From assembly GCF_045055655.1 (NCBI RefSeq), contig NZ_JBANFI010000001.1:372001-436000 (forward strand): 64,000 nt of DNA. Reading direction: 5' to 3'. Positions 25,958-34,775 of the stretch are shown here, piece after piece. A program made the position numbers and the translations under genes. The notes beneath the pieces are model-generated. The model was not told the DNA's origin, ran no database searches, and saw only the letters and a list, made by a program, of their open reading frames with translations. The stretch's first letter is position 1. Every line of letters begins with the position of its first letter. This DNA is from Marinospirillum alkalitolerans (GTDB lineage: Bacteria; Pseudomonadota; Gammaproteobacteria; Pseudomonadales; Halomonadaceae).

Positions 25958-26473
25958 ATGAGTGATGATAACACTGATGATTGGGCCTCTGCCCTTGATG
26001 AAAGCAATGATGGCGATGACTGGGCCTCTGCGCTAGACGAGCAAGCCACGACCGAAGCATCTGGTGTCGATGATGATTTAGCCGATGATGACTGGGGCGC
26101 AGCGCTGGAAGAGCAGACTCAGAGCAGTGCTGATGATATCACCGAGGATGATATTCAAGCCGCTCCGCTGGACTATCTAGAAGATGAGGACCAAGGTGGC
26201 TTTGATGGTGATAATGCAAACCTTGAAGTCATTATGGACATTCCCGTCACCATCGCTATGGAGGTAGGGAATACCGAAATTGCCATCCGTAACCTGCTGC
26301 AACTCAACCAAGGTTCCGTGATCGAGTTAGATCGTCTTGCTGGAGAACCTCTGGATGTGAAGGTCAACGGCACTTTGATTGCTCATGGCGAAGTCGTTAT
26401 GGTCAACGAGAAGTTCGGTATTCGTTTAACGGATGTCGTGAGTCCTTCTGAGCGTATTAAGCGCCTTCGTTAA
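25958..26473 (+). CDS. fliN: Flagellar switch protein FliN with a triple N-terminal motif
   Basis: C-ring SpoA protein that pairs with FliM and receives FliH, 171 aa. The conserved SpoA domain starts near residue 90 (LEVIMDIPVTIAMEVGNTEIAIRNLLQLNQGSVIELDR). The N-terminal extension carries three copies of an acidic motif: DDWASALDE at 7-15, DDWASALDE at 20-28 and DDWGAALEE at 44-52. As I recall, other gammaproteobacterial FliN proteins show a single similar motif. The extension is very acidic and likely disordered. Confidence 0.96.
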   Translation: MSDDNTDDWASALDESNDGDDWASALDEQATTEASGVDDDLADDDWGAALEEQTQSSADDITEDDIQAAPLDYLEDEDQGGFDGDNANLEVIMDIPVTIAMEVGNTEIAIRNLLQLNQGSVIELDRLAGEPLDVKVNGTLIAHGEVVMVNEKFGIRLTDVVSPSERIKRLR

Positions 26474-26476
26474 TAC

Positions 26477-26950
26477 ATGAGCAGGTCATTGATGAGCAAC
26501 TCTAAGCAGGCTTGGCAGGCGTTAAGCCTGCTTTTCTTATCTGGACCCGTGCTGGCGGTGGAGTCTCGTGGCTTTTCTCCGACAGGTCTCTCCGCTTTAG
26601 GTCAGGTCACCCTGGGCTTGGCCGTGGTGTTGTTGCTCTTGTTTGCCTTGGCCTGGCTGGTGCGCCGTGGTCGCTTACTGCCGCATTATCAGATGCGTGA
26701 CGAGTTTAAGATTCTGGCTGTCTTGCCTTTAGGTCAAAGAGAGCGCTTGCTTCTCATCAAGGTGGGGGCTGAGCAGCTGCTTCTTGGTGCTACAGCCGAG
26801 CAGATCCGCCTGCTGCATAAGCTGGAGACGCCTTTGGATTTTACGCCTGCCGCGCATGAAGGTGCACGTTTCGCCAAGATCCTGCGTGATTGGCAAAAAC
26901 CAGCTGATTCGACTTCAACACCACCGCAGGATGCTCGTTCTCATGACTGA
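26477..26950 (+). CDS. fliO: Flagellar export gate scaffold FliO
   Basis: Membrane protein that helps assemble the FliP pentamer, 157 aa. A hydrophobic N-terminus (SLLFLSGPVLA) is followed by a membrane helix (LGQVTLGLAVVLLLLFALAWLVRR) and a cytoplasmic domain with FKILAVLPLGQRERLLLIKVGAEQLLLG, typical of FliO. Two ATGs are possible, 26477 and 26492. It overlaps fliP by 8 bp. Confidence 0.92.
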   Translation: MSRSLMSNSKQAWQALSLLFLSGPVLAVESRGFSPTGLSALGQVTLGLAVVLLLLFALAWLVRRGRLLPHYQMRDEFKILAVLPLGQRERLLLIKVGAEQLLLGATAEQIRLLHKLETPLDFTPAAHEGARFAKILRDWQKPADSTSTPPQDARSHD

Positions 26951-27743
26951 TTTACTGCGCCATTCTTCTCTACGGCCTTCTTTGATGCTTCTCCTGCCCG
27001 GGCCGCGTGCCTTTATACTGTTGCTGTTGCTTTTATCCAGCATCAGTCCAGTCTGGGCACAAACGCCGGGTATCGAGGCGTTACGTATGGTCCCCGGTGA
27101 AGATGGAAGCCAGAACTATTCGGTAACCATTCAGATTCTGGCCATCATGACAGCACTCACACTGCTGCCATCGATGATTATTATGATGACCAGCTTCACC
27201 CGAATCATTGTGGTGCTGGCAATCCTGCGTCAGGCAATGGGCTTGCAGCAAACGCCCTCGAACCAGATCCTGCTGGGCATTACCCTCTTTCTCACTATTT
27301 TTATCATGACACCTGTGTGGGAGAGGGTGAATGCCGAAGCGTTACAGCCTTATTTAGCTGAAGAAGTGAGTCCTCTTGAAGCGTTGGAGTTGGCCAAAGC
27401 ACCCTTGCAGGAGTTTATGCTGGCACAAACGCGCGAGGTCGATCTAGACATGTTCGGGCGTATTGGCGGCTATGAGGTGTTTGAGTCGCCAGAAGATGTC
27501 CCTTTCGTGGTGCTGGTCCCCGCTTTTGTGACGAGTGAGCTGAAGACTGCCTTCCAGATAGGCTTTATGCTGTTTATTCCTTTTTTGATTATTGACATGG
27601 TGGTGGCCAGTATCCTGATGGCGATGGGTATGATGATGCTGTCGCCGATTATTATTTCCTTGCCCTTTAAAATCATGCTTTTTGTTCTTGTCGATGGTTG
27701 GACTTTGGTGATGGGGACATTGGCGGCTAGCTTTGGCTATTAG
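26943..27743 (+). CDS. fliP: Flagellar export gate protein FliP
   Basis: Core of the export gate, 266 aa from the ATG at 26943. A signal peptide precedes QTPGIEALRM. Conserved FliP segments are TALTLLPSMIIMMTSFTRIIVVLAILRQAMGLQQTPSNQ and the C-terminal FLIIDMVVASILMAMGMMMLSP. The open frame extends upstream to 26784 inside fliO, but that part is non-homologous and has no need to be translated. Confidence 0.96.
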   Translation: MTDLLRHSSLRPSLMLLLPGPRAFILLLLLLSSISPVWAQTPGIEALRMVPGEDGSQNYSVTIQILAIMTALTLLPSMIIMMTSFTRIIVVLAILRQAMGLQQTPSNQILLGITLFLTIFIMTPVWERVNAEALQPYLAEEVSPLEALELAKAPLQEFMLAQTREVDLDMFGRIGGYEVFESPEDVPFVVLVPAFVTSELKTAFQIGFMLFIPFLIIDMVVASILMAMGMMMLSPIIISLPFKIMLFVLVDGWTLVMGTLAASFGY

Positions 27744-27794
27744 CGTGGCTCATTTTTTTCTTATAAGCCACAGGCTCAGCAACAGGAGAGCGAC

Positions 27795-28064
27795 ATGACT
27801 CCAGAAATGGTCGTTGATTTGATGCGCCAAGCGATACTCCTCGTGATCGTGATTGTCGCAATCGGCGTCGTACCCAGCTTGCTGGTGGGCTTGATGGTTG
27901 CCATCTTTCAGGCGGCAACGCAGATTAACGAGCAAACACTGAGCTTCTTGCCGCGTTTGATGGCAACCTTGTTGGCACTGATTATTGCTGGCCCGATGAT
28001 CTTGCGTATGCTGATGGAGTTCTTTGAGCGCCTGGCGCATAACATTCCTTATATGATTGGCTAA
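27795..28064 (+). CDS. fliQ: Flagellar export gate protein FliQ
   Basis: Small two-helix membrane protein, 89 aa, forming the outer part of the FliPQR gate. MTPEMVVDLMRQAILLVIVI and the second helix around LLALIIAGPMILRMLMEFF are characteristic. ATG at 27795, preceded by CAGGAGAG. It lies 6 bp before fliR. Confidence 0.96.
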   Translation: MTPEMVVDLMRQAILLVIVIVAIGVVPSLLVGLMVAIFQAATQINEQTLSFLPRLMATLLALIIAGPMILRMLMEFFERLAHNIPYMIG

Positions 28065-28070
28065 GCCGCC

Positions 28071-28853
28071 ATGCCTTTGTTGACTGATGCCGAGCTGACA
28101 GCCTATATCGGCACCTTTTTATGGCCCTTCTTTCGTATTGGTGCTTTTTTTATGGCCGCGCCGATCTTTGGTGCGAACTTTGTCCCTATGCCTGTGCGCA
28201 TCGGTCTGGCTTTTGTTACCACGTTGCTCTTGATGCCGCTCCTGCCGCCAGTGCCAGTAGTGATGGATGCCTTGTCTCCACAAACCTGGTTGCTGGTTGC
28301 ACAGCAGCTTTTGATCGGAATTAGTCTGGGCTTTATTGTTCAGCTGCTGTTTCAGGTGTTTATCATCTTTGGTCAGATAGTGGCGATGCAGATCGGTATG
28401 GGGATGGCGCAGATGGCCGACCCAAGCAGTGGTGTTAATGTTACTGTATTGAGCCAGTATGGATTGATCATGACCAATCTGGTTTTTCTGGCAGCAGGTG
28501 GGCATTTGGTGATTATTCATACACTGGCCGAAAGCTTTACCGTGATCCCCGTCGGTTGGGAGGGGATGACCCGAGAGCGTGCTTGGATCCTCGCTAATCA
28601 AGGCACTTGGCTTTTTGCTGGTGCTTTATTGATGGCGCTGCCGATTATTATTGCTAAGCTGGTAGTCAATATAGCGCTGGGTGTGGTGACGCGAGCGGCG
28701 CCCCAGCTGAATATCTTTGTGATTGGCTTCCCGGTGATGATGATGCTAGGTTTGCTCGAGCTCTGGATTTGGTCGACTGAATATCTCTTCCATTTTGATC
28801 GTATGGCGCGTGACATGTTTGAACTGTTGCGCTATTGGCTGGAGCTCAGCTAA
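28071..28853 (+). CDS. fliR: Flagellar export gate protein FliR
   Basis: Polytopic export gate subunit, 260 aa, with about six hydrophobic segments. Typical features are FGANFVPMPVRIGLAF, GQIVAMQIGMGMAQMADPSSGVNV and FVIGFPVMMMLGLLELW. Its TAA stop shares an A with the ATG of flhB (TAATG), so the two are coupled. Confidence 0.96.
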   Translation: MPLLTDAELTAYIGTFLWPFFRIGAFFMAAPIFGANFVPMPVRIGLAFVTTLLLMPLLPPVPVVMDALSPQTWLLVAQQLLIGISLGFIVQLLFQVFIIFGQIVAMQIGMGMAQMADPSSGVNVTVLSQYGLIMTNLVFLAAGGHLVIIHTLAESFTVIPVGWEGMTRERAWILANQGTWLFAGALLMALPIIIAKLVVNIALGVVTRAAPQLNIFVIGFPVMMMLGLLELWIWSTEYLFHFDRMARDMFELLRYWLELS

Positions 28854-29995
28854 TGGCGCAGGAGAATCAAGACGGACAAGAAAAAACAGAAGAACCCACG
28901 GCGAAACGTAAAGAGGACTCGCGTCGTGATGGTGAGGTGGCGCGCTCTAAGGAGCTGAGTACCGCCCTGTTGCTCTTGTCAGCAGGTATGGCCCTGCTGG
29001 TTTTTGGTGGCTGGATGGGCGCACGCGGGATGGAGCTCTTCGCCTACAATTTTACTTTGACCCGTGCTGATGTGATGACCCATGAAGCGATGTTCACTCA
29101 TTTTCGAACTTCAGTTTGGCATGCTCTGTGGGTCACCTTGCCTTTTTTGATCGTGCTGTTTTTTATGGGAGCCCTATCCCAAATCATGGTTGGCGGCTGG
29201 AATATGACCGCCAAAGCCTTGGTGCCTAAATTCAGCAAGCTGAATCCTATTTCGGGCATCAAGCGCATCTTTTCTAAAAACTCCTTAGTTGAATTTGTTA
29301 AATCCGTGGCCAAGGTGCTATTGGTTGGCACCACCTCGCTGATTATTATCTGGGGGCTGAAAGAAGAGTTTGCTGGCCTTGGAGCAATGGCCTTGGAGCC
29401 AGCGATCGCCAAGGGTAGTTATTTGATCGTTTGGTCCTTCCTCGCGATTAGCCTATCTCTGATCATTGTGGTTCTGATCGATGTGCCTTGGCAGCTTCAT
29501 CAGCACAATGAAAAAATCAAAATGACCCGTCAAGAGGTCAAGGATGAGTTCAAGAATACAGAAGGTAAGCCGGAGGTCAAAAGTCGTATCCGCCGCTTGC
29601 AAATGGAGATGGCGCAAAGGCGGATGATGGCTGATGTTCCTCAGGCCGATGTCGTGATTACTAACCCGACCCACTATGCTGTGGCGTTGAAGTACAGTGA
29701 AGATGGCCAGCAGGCCCCCTTGGTGCTGGCCAAAGGAACAGACCACCTGGCTGCGAAAATTCGTGAAATCGCTGATCATTATCAAATCCCGGTGTTGCAG
29801 CAGCCACCTCTCACGCGTGCCATCTACTACACCACTGAAATAGGCGAAGAAATACCGCAAAAGCTCTATATGGCGGTCGCTCAGGTGCTTGCGTATGTAT
29901 ATCAGATGAAGCAACACCAGAAGGGTAAGGCGAAGCGTCCAAGCGGTTTGAAGCAGGTGGATGTGCCTAAAGACCTCGATCCAGAAGCAGAGTAA
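28853..29995 (+). CDS. flhB: Flagellar export switch protein FlhB
   Basis: Membrane protein that switches export from rod/hook to filament substrates after self-cleavage, 380 aa. The N-terminal Lys/Arg/Glu-rich stretch (KTEEPTAKRKEDSRRDGEVARSKEL) is followed by four membrane segments. The self-cleavage site NPTH is at residues 271-274 (VVITNPTHYAVALKY). The start at 28853 is chosen for its overlap with the fliR stop and for N-terminal family similarity. A gene resembling only the part after NPTH is at 42066-42365. Confidence 0.97.
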   Translation: MAQENQDGQEKTEEPTAKRKEDSRRDGEVARSKELSTALLLLSAGMALLVFGGWMGARGMELFAYNFTLTRADVMTHEAMFTHFRTSVWHALWVTLPFLIVLFFMGALSQIMVGGWNMTAKALVPKFSKLNPISGIKRIFSKNSLVEFVKSVAKVLLVGTTSLIIIWGLKEEFAGLGAMALEPAIAKGSYLIVWSFLAISLSLIIVVLIDVPWQLHQHNEKIKMTRQEVKDEFKNTEGKPEVKSRIRRLQMEMAQRRMMADVPQADVVITNPTHYAVALKYSEDGQQAPLVLAKGTDHLAAKIREIADHYQIPVLQQPPLTRAIYYTTEIGEEIPQKLYMAVAQVLAYVYQMKQHQKGKAKRPSGLKQVDVPKDLDPEAE

Positions 29996-30106
29996 TTACA
30001 AATCTACTTAGGTTAGATAAAGATCATAAGTTTATTTCATGGGAAGATGTTGGCATACTTCGCGGTCAGTGCAGCTTCGCGCGCTCGTTTACTCACCAGG
30101 TGATAC

Positions 30107-32233
30107 ATGGATCGAACTCGACTGACAGGTATATTCGATACACTGGTTAAAAGCCAGATCGGCATCCCGATTTTCCTGCTGGCATTGCTGGGCATGATGA
30201 CTCTGCCGATGCCGGTTTTTTTGCTCGATGTCTTCTTTACTTTCAATATTGCTTTTGCGATTGTCATTTTGCTGGTGGCTGTGTATGCCTTACGGCCACT
30301 CGATTTTGCGGTGTTCCCAACGATTTTGCTTGTCGCCACCTTGCTGAGGTTGGCGCTGAACGTGGCTTCGACACGGATTGTGCTGCTGAACGGGCATGAA
30401 GGTGGAGATGCTGCCGGTAAGGTGATTGAGTCCTTTGGTTCGGTATTGATCGGTGGTAACTATGTCGTCGGTATGATCGTCTTCCTTATTTTGATGATCA
30501 TTAACTTTGTGGTGATCACCAAAGGCGCTGGGCGTATCTCTGAAGTGAGTGCTCGCTTTACGCTGGATGCGATGCCTGGTAAGCAGATGGCGATAGATGC
30601 CGACTTGAACGCAGGCTTGATCGATCAGGAAGAAGCCAAGCGTCGCCGGGAAGAAATCGCCTCAGAAGCAGATTTTTATGGCTCGATGGATGGTGCCAGT
30701 AAGTTTGTCCGGGGTGATGCGGTTGCCGGGATTATGATTTTGGTAATCAACGTGGTGGGTGGCCTCTTGATCGGCATGTTGCAGCATGATCTGGCTTTTT
30801 CTGTCGCGACCGAACGCTATGTTTTGTTGACCATCGGTGATGGCCTGGTGGCTCAGATCCCCTCGTTGATGCTGTCTGTCGCTGCGGCCATCATGGTCAC
30901 ACGCGTCAACTCTTCACAAAATATCTCGAATCAGGTTTCTACGCAGATGTTTGGTACGCCCAAGGCCTTGGCGGTCGGAGCGACGCTACTGGCCATTATG
31001 GGCGTGATCCCAGGTATGCCGCATTTTGCTTTTTTAAGCCTAGCGGCCTTGGCAGGAGGTGGTGCCTACTGGATTTATCACGTTATGCAAAAGGAGGCCC
31101 AGACAGTGCAGCTGGCTGAACAAAAAGCGCAGCAGCTACCGATGACTCCGGATGCCGATGTGATCGATCAAAAAGAACTTAATTGGCAGGATGTGGCACC
31201 TGTTGATCTATTGGGGCTGGAAGTTGGCTATCGTTTAATTCCACTGGTGGATAAAACCCAGGGTGGTCAGCTGCTGGGCCGGATTAAGGGGATCCGCAAA
31301 AAACTGTCACAAGATCTGGGTTTTTTGATGCCCTCAGTACATATTCGCGATAACTTGGATCTGACGCCGAACAGCTACCGAATTATTCTCAAGGGTGTGA
31401 GCATTGGTGAAGCCGAGGTGCATCCAGAACGGGAAATGGCAATTAACCCCGGCCAGGTCTATGGTCCGATCAATGGTATTAAGGGGCGTGATCCAGCCTT
31501 TGGTTTGGAAGCCGTCTGGATTAACCCTTCACAGCGCGAAGAGGCCCAGACTTTGGGCTACACTGTTGTGGATGCCAGCACCGTGATTGCCACACAGCTC
31601 AATCAGGTGATGCATGACTATGCGCATGAACTGATCGGTCATGACGATGTGCAGAAGATGCTCGATATCTTGGCGCAGGGTGCTCCAAAGCTCTCCGAGC
31701 AGTTGGTGCCGGATAGCGTCAGCCTGTCTGTGCTGCTCAAGGTCTTGCAAAACCTGTTGATCGAGCAGGTGCCGGTACGTGATTTTCGCTCGATTGCCCA
31801 GTCTCTCGTTGAGGCTGCACACACCACGCGCGACCCGATTCAGCTCACTTCTGCCGTGCGTGTAGCGCTGTCACGCTCGATTGTACAGGCCATTACTGGC
31901 CCTAGTGAGCATTTAGCGGTTATTACGCTGGAGCCTCAGCTTGAGCAGCTGTTACTGAAAAGTGTGCAGCAGGCCGCTCAGCAGGGTGGAGAGAGCGACC
32001 AGCTTATTCTGGAACCCGCTATGGCCGAGAGGCTGCAGCAGTCGCTCAGTGAAGTGGCGCAGCAGCAAGAGATGCAAGGGAATCCTGCTGTGTTGGTCAC
32101 CGCCGCGCCGGTGCGCCCGGTGATGGCGCGTTTTGTCCGTTATGGTATCCAGAATGTACACGTTTTATCCTATCAAGAGATACCTGATAATAAACAGATT
32201 ACCATCGTGGCGACCATCGGCGGCGAAGGGTGA
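30107..32233 (+). CDS. flhA: Flagellar export gate protein FlhA
   Basis: Large export gate component, 708 aa. The N-terminal half has eight hydrophobic segments and the family FHIPEP-like loop with FTLDAMPGKQMAIDADLNAGLIDQEEAKRRR. The C-terminal half is the cytoplasmic nonameric ring that binds export chaperones (LEVGYRLIPLVD and HVLSYQEIPDNKQITIVATIG at the end). AGGTGATAC precedes the ATG. The 111-bp gap after flhB may hold its own promoter, but I see no clear elements. Confidence 0.97.
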   Translation: MDRTRLTGIFDTLVKSQIGIPIFLLALLGMMTLPMPVFLLDVFFTFNIAFAIVILLVAVYALRPLDFAVFPTILLVATLLRLALNVASTRIVLLNGHEGGDAAGKVIESFGSVLIGGNYVVGMIVFLILMIINFVVITKGAGRISEVSARFTLDAMPGKQMAIDADLNAGLIDQEEAKRRREEIASEADFYGSMDGASKFVRGDAVAGIMILVINVVGGLLIGMLQHDLAFSVATERYVLLTIGDGLVAQIPSLMLSVAAAIMVTRVNSSQNISNQVSTQMFGTPKALAVGATLLAIMGVIPGMPHFAFLSLAALAGGGAYWIYHVMQKEAQTVQLAEQKAQQLPMTPDADVIDQKELNWQDVAPVDLLGLEVGYRLIPLVDKTQGGQLLGRIKGIRKKLSQDLGFLMPSVHIRDNLDLTPNSYRIILKGVSIGEAEVHPEREMAINPGQVYGPINGIKGRDPAFGLEAVWINPSQREEAQTLGYTVVDASTVIATQLNQVMHDYAHELIGHDDVQKMLDILAQGAPKLSEQLVPDSVSLSVLLKVLQNLLIEQVPVRDFRSIAQSLVEAAHTTRDPIQLTSAVRVALSRSIVQAITGPSEHLAVITLEPQLEQLLLKSVQQAAQQGGESDQLILEPAMAERLQQSLSEVAQQQEMQGNPAVLVTAAPVRPVMARFVRYGIQNVHVLSYQEIPDNKQITIVATIGGEG

Positions 32234-32258
32234 AAGCCATTATGAAAGAGGTTAAGGA

Positions 32259-33530
32259 ATGCGGGTAAAACGCTTTTTTGGCGCCGACTCTCGGCAAGCC
32301 ATGCGTCTAGTGAGAGAAGAACTCGGCGCTGATGCCGTGATTATCTCCAATCGCAAGGTCGAAAATGGCGTTGAAATTGTCTGCGCGCTCGATTACGACG
32401 AACAGGCCCCAGCGCAGGATTTTGCAGCGGCTTTACGCCAAGCGGATCAGGGCGATGCTTTGCAGCAGGAATTGGATGCGGCACGTCAGCGTATTCTTTC
32501 GGGTGCGAAATTTGATCCCCAAGTGGCTGAGAATGCTTTTCAGCGTAAAGCACGTATGCGACAGATTGGACAGCTGACCCATGGTGCTACGGGTTTGGGT
32601 ATTGATGATGAGGATGATCGCTATAGTGCACCTGCGGCGCAGACGAGCCGTGGCGATGACCAAGCCATTCGCGCGATGCAGTCCGAGATTCAATCTCTGC
32701 GAGAGTTGATTAAAGAGCAGTTGCGTGAGCAGGATGCACTGCGCAACCCAACAGAGGCTTTGGTGCGTAATCGTTTGCTGAATGCCGGGTTTAATGAAGC
32801 CTATATAAAAAAGCTCCTTAAGTTGATGGGGTTGAGTGCCGATTTAGATGCTCGCGCTGCGTGGAGTCAGGTCCTGGATCGATTGAAAATGGAGCTGCAA
32901 ACGCTGGATGAAGAACTGATCGATAAGGGTGGTATCGTTGCCTTAGTGGGGCCGACAGGCGTCGGCAAGACCACCACCTTAGGTAAGTTGGCTGCGCGTT
33001 TTGTGATGAAGTATGGCGCTGATGAGCTGGCCTTGGTGACCACCGATTGCTATCGCATTGCGGCCTATGAGCAGCTCAGAACTTTTGGGCGTATTCTTGA
33101 GGTGACTGTACGGGTAGTTGATGAAAACAACCCGCTTGATTTAACCTTGAAGTCCTTAAGGAATAAGCGCTTGGTGATGATTGATACCGCGGGTCTGAAT
33201 GTACGGGATCCCAATTTGCAAAAGCAGATGGCATTATTAAATACCAGTCAGGCCAGAATTCGGCGCTTTATCGTGCTCCCTGCGACGAGTCAGGCCCGTG
33301 TGTTAAACGATACCTACGAGGCGTATCGTGAAGCTGGGCTGAATGGTTGTGTCCTCACCAAAATGGATGAAGCTGTCAATATCGGAGAAGTGCTTGGGTT
33401 GGTCTTGGAAAAGCGCCTGCCTGTGGGCTATATCACTAATGGTCAGAAGATACCAGAAGATGTTCGCCTGGCCAGTGCGACCTCCTTGCTAGGCCGTTTT
33501 GCGCGTGATGTAGAAAAAAGCGAAGAATGA
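32259..33530 (+). CDS. flhF: Flagellar placement GTPase FlhF
   Basis: SRP-like GTPase that places the flagellum at the cell pole, 423 aa. The N-terminal B domain starts MRVKRFFGADSRQAMRLVREELG, followed by a charged linker and the NG domain. G1 is GPTGVGKT at 231-238, G3 is DTAGL, and TKMDEA is G4. Its usual partner flhG (fleN), encoded directly downstream in most polar flagellates, is missing; fliA follows after 22 bp. Confidence 0.96.
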   Translation: MRVKRFFGADSRQAMRLVREELGADAVIISNRKVENGVEIVCALDYDEQAPAQDFAAALRQADQGDALQQELDAARQRILSGAKFDPQVAENAFQRKARMRQIGQLTHGATGLGIDDEDDRYSAPAAQTSRGDDQAIRAMQSEIQSLRELIKEQLREQDALRNPTEALVRNRLLNAGFNEAYIKKLLKLMGLSADLDARAAWSQVLDRLKMELQTLDEELIDKGGIVALVGPTGVGKTTTLGKLAARFVMKYGADELALVTTDCYRIAAYEQLRTFGRILEVTVRVVDENNPLDLTLKSLRNKRLVMIDTAGLNVRDPNLQKQMALLNTSQARIRRFIVLPATSQARVLNDTYEAYREAGLNGCVLTKMDEAVNIGEVLGLVLEKRLPVGYITNGQKIPEDVRLASATSLLGRFARDVEKSEE

Positions 33531-33552
33531 AACTTTTCGGTGGACTGAATAC

Positions 33553-34290
33553 ATGACGGCAGCCAAGGGTCTTCACCTTTATTCTCGAAACCAGCAGTTG
33601 GCCGATGCGCGCTTGCTGGAGACCTATGCTGGTCTGGTGCGTAAGATTGCTTATCACCTTCTTGGTCGCTTGCCTGCCAGTGTGCAGTTGGATGATTTGC
33701 TGCAAGCGGGTTCGATGGGTTTGATCGAAGCCTCGCGTAACTTTGATGCTGAAAAGGGCGCGAGCTTTGAAACCTTTGCCTCAATTCGCATTCGTGGGTC
33801 GATGCTTGATGAGGTGCGCAAACATGACTGGACGCCACGCTCGGTGCATCGCAATAGCCGACGGGTGGCTGAAGCGGTGAAAGCGATCGAAGATCGCACA
33901 GGAAGAGATGCACAGGATGAGGAGGTGGCTGCCGAACTGGGTGTGAGTTTAGAAGATTATCATCAGTACCTTATGGATACGGCAGGTTCAAAGCTTTTTA
34001 GTTTTGATGAGTTAAATAACCAAGAGGATTCGGCTTTTGAGGTTCCTGACACTAAGGGCTCAGAGCCACATGCTGATGTTGAGGGTTCGCGCTTTCAGGA
34101 TGCACTCGCAAAAGCAATTTCAGCTTTGCCTGAACGTGAACAAATGGTACTTTCACTGTACTATAATGAAGAGCTGAATCTCAAAGAGATAGGGGCTGTT
34201 CTTTCGGTGAGTGAGTCTCGTGTCAGTCAAATCCTGAGTCAAGCTGCTGCACGCTTGAGAGGGCGCTTGTCTGACTGGAAAAATGTATAG
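33553..34290 (+). CDS. fliA: Sigma-28 factor FliA
   Basis: RNA polymerase sigma factor for late flagellar and chemotaxis genes, 245 aa. Region 2 has QLDDLLQAGSMGLIEASRNFD and GASFETFASIRIRGSMLDEVRKHDWTPRSV. Region 4 has LPEREQMVLSLYYNEELNLKEIGAVLSVSESRVSQI. It is directly downstream of flhF, where flhG normally intervenes. Confidence 0.97.
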   Translation: MTAAKGLHLYSRNQQLADARLLETYAGLVRKIAYHLLGRLPASVQLDDLLQAGSMGLIEASRNFDAEKGASFETFASIRIRGSMLDEVRKHDWTPRSVHRNSRRVAEAVKAIEDRTGRDAQDEEVAAELGVSLEDYHQYLMDTAGSKLFSFDELNNQEDSAFEVPDTKGSEPHADVEGSRFQDALAKAISALPEREQMVLSLYYNEELNLKEIGAVLSVSESRVSQILSQAAARLRGRLSDWKNV

Positions 34291-34317
34291 AATGCCTTCC
34301 TTTAGGAAAGGTTGTAC

Positions 34318-34323
34318 TATAAT
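34318..34323 (+). promoter_or_regulatory. Possible sigma-70 -10 element before cheY
   Basis: A perfect TATAAT lies 37 bp before the cheY start. No good -35 is seen at 16-18 bp. Just upstream, CCTTTAGGAAAGG could form a small hairpin after the fliA stop. This would let cheYZAB be transcribed apart from fliA. Confidence 0.35.
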
Positions 34324-34359
34324 TACTATTGCAGCTAGCAAGGTTTAACGGAGGTTGCC

Positions 34360-34746
34360 TTGAATAAAGATATGAAGATTCTCATCGTGGATGACTTCGC
34401 GACTATGAGAAGGATCATCAAAAATCTACTCCGCGACTTGGGCTTCAACAACACTCATGAAGCGGATGATGGTCAGACAGCCATTCCTATGCTCAACACA
34501 GGTAACTTTGACTTTGTGGTGACAGACTGGAATATGCCTGGCATGACAGGCTTTGACCTGCTCAAGCACATTCGCGCCGATCCGGATTTAAAAGACCTCC
34601 CGGTGCTGATGGTTACTGCTGAGTCGAAAAAAGAGCAGATCATTGCTGCGGCTCAGGCAGGTGTGAATGGGTATATAGTCAAGCCCTTTACTGCTGCAGT
34701 GTTAAAGGAAAAAATCGATAAAATATTTGACCGCTTACAAAAATAG
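34360..34746 (+). CDS. cheY: Chemotaxis response regulator CheY
   Basis: Single receiver domain, 128 aa, that carries the signal from CheA to FliM. Acidic pocket Asp11-Asp12, phospho-acceptor Asp56 in TDWNMPG, switch Thr in MVTAES and Lys in IVKPF. A TTG start at 34360 is favoured because GGAGG lies 5 nt upstream; the in-frame ATG at 34372 is 17 nt from that site. Confidence 0.97.
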   Translation: MNKDMKILIVDDFATMRRIIKNLLRDLGFNNTHEADDGQTAIPMLNTGNFDFVVTDWNMPGMTGFDLLKHIRADPDLKDLPVLMVTAESKKEQIIAAAQAGVNGYIVKPFTAAVLKEKIDKIFDRLQK

Positions 34747-34775
34747 TCGTGGTTCGGCTCTCTTGAGGAGTGTGC

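Noticed and set aside
26784..26942. N-terminal extension of FliP
   Set aside because: This stretch is in the coding region of fliO in another frame and is unlike FliP; the start at 26943 precedes a normal signal peptide.
30040..30075. TGGCAT-containing sigma-54-like site before flhA
   Set aside because: The spacing to the next GC dinucleotide is wrong (two bases short of consensus).
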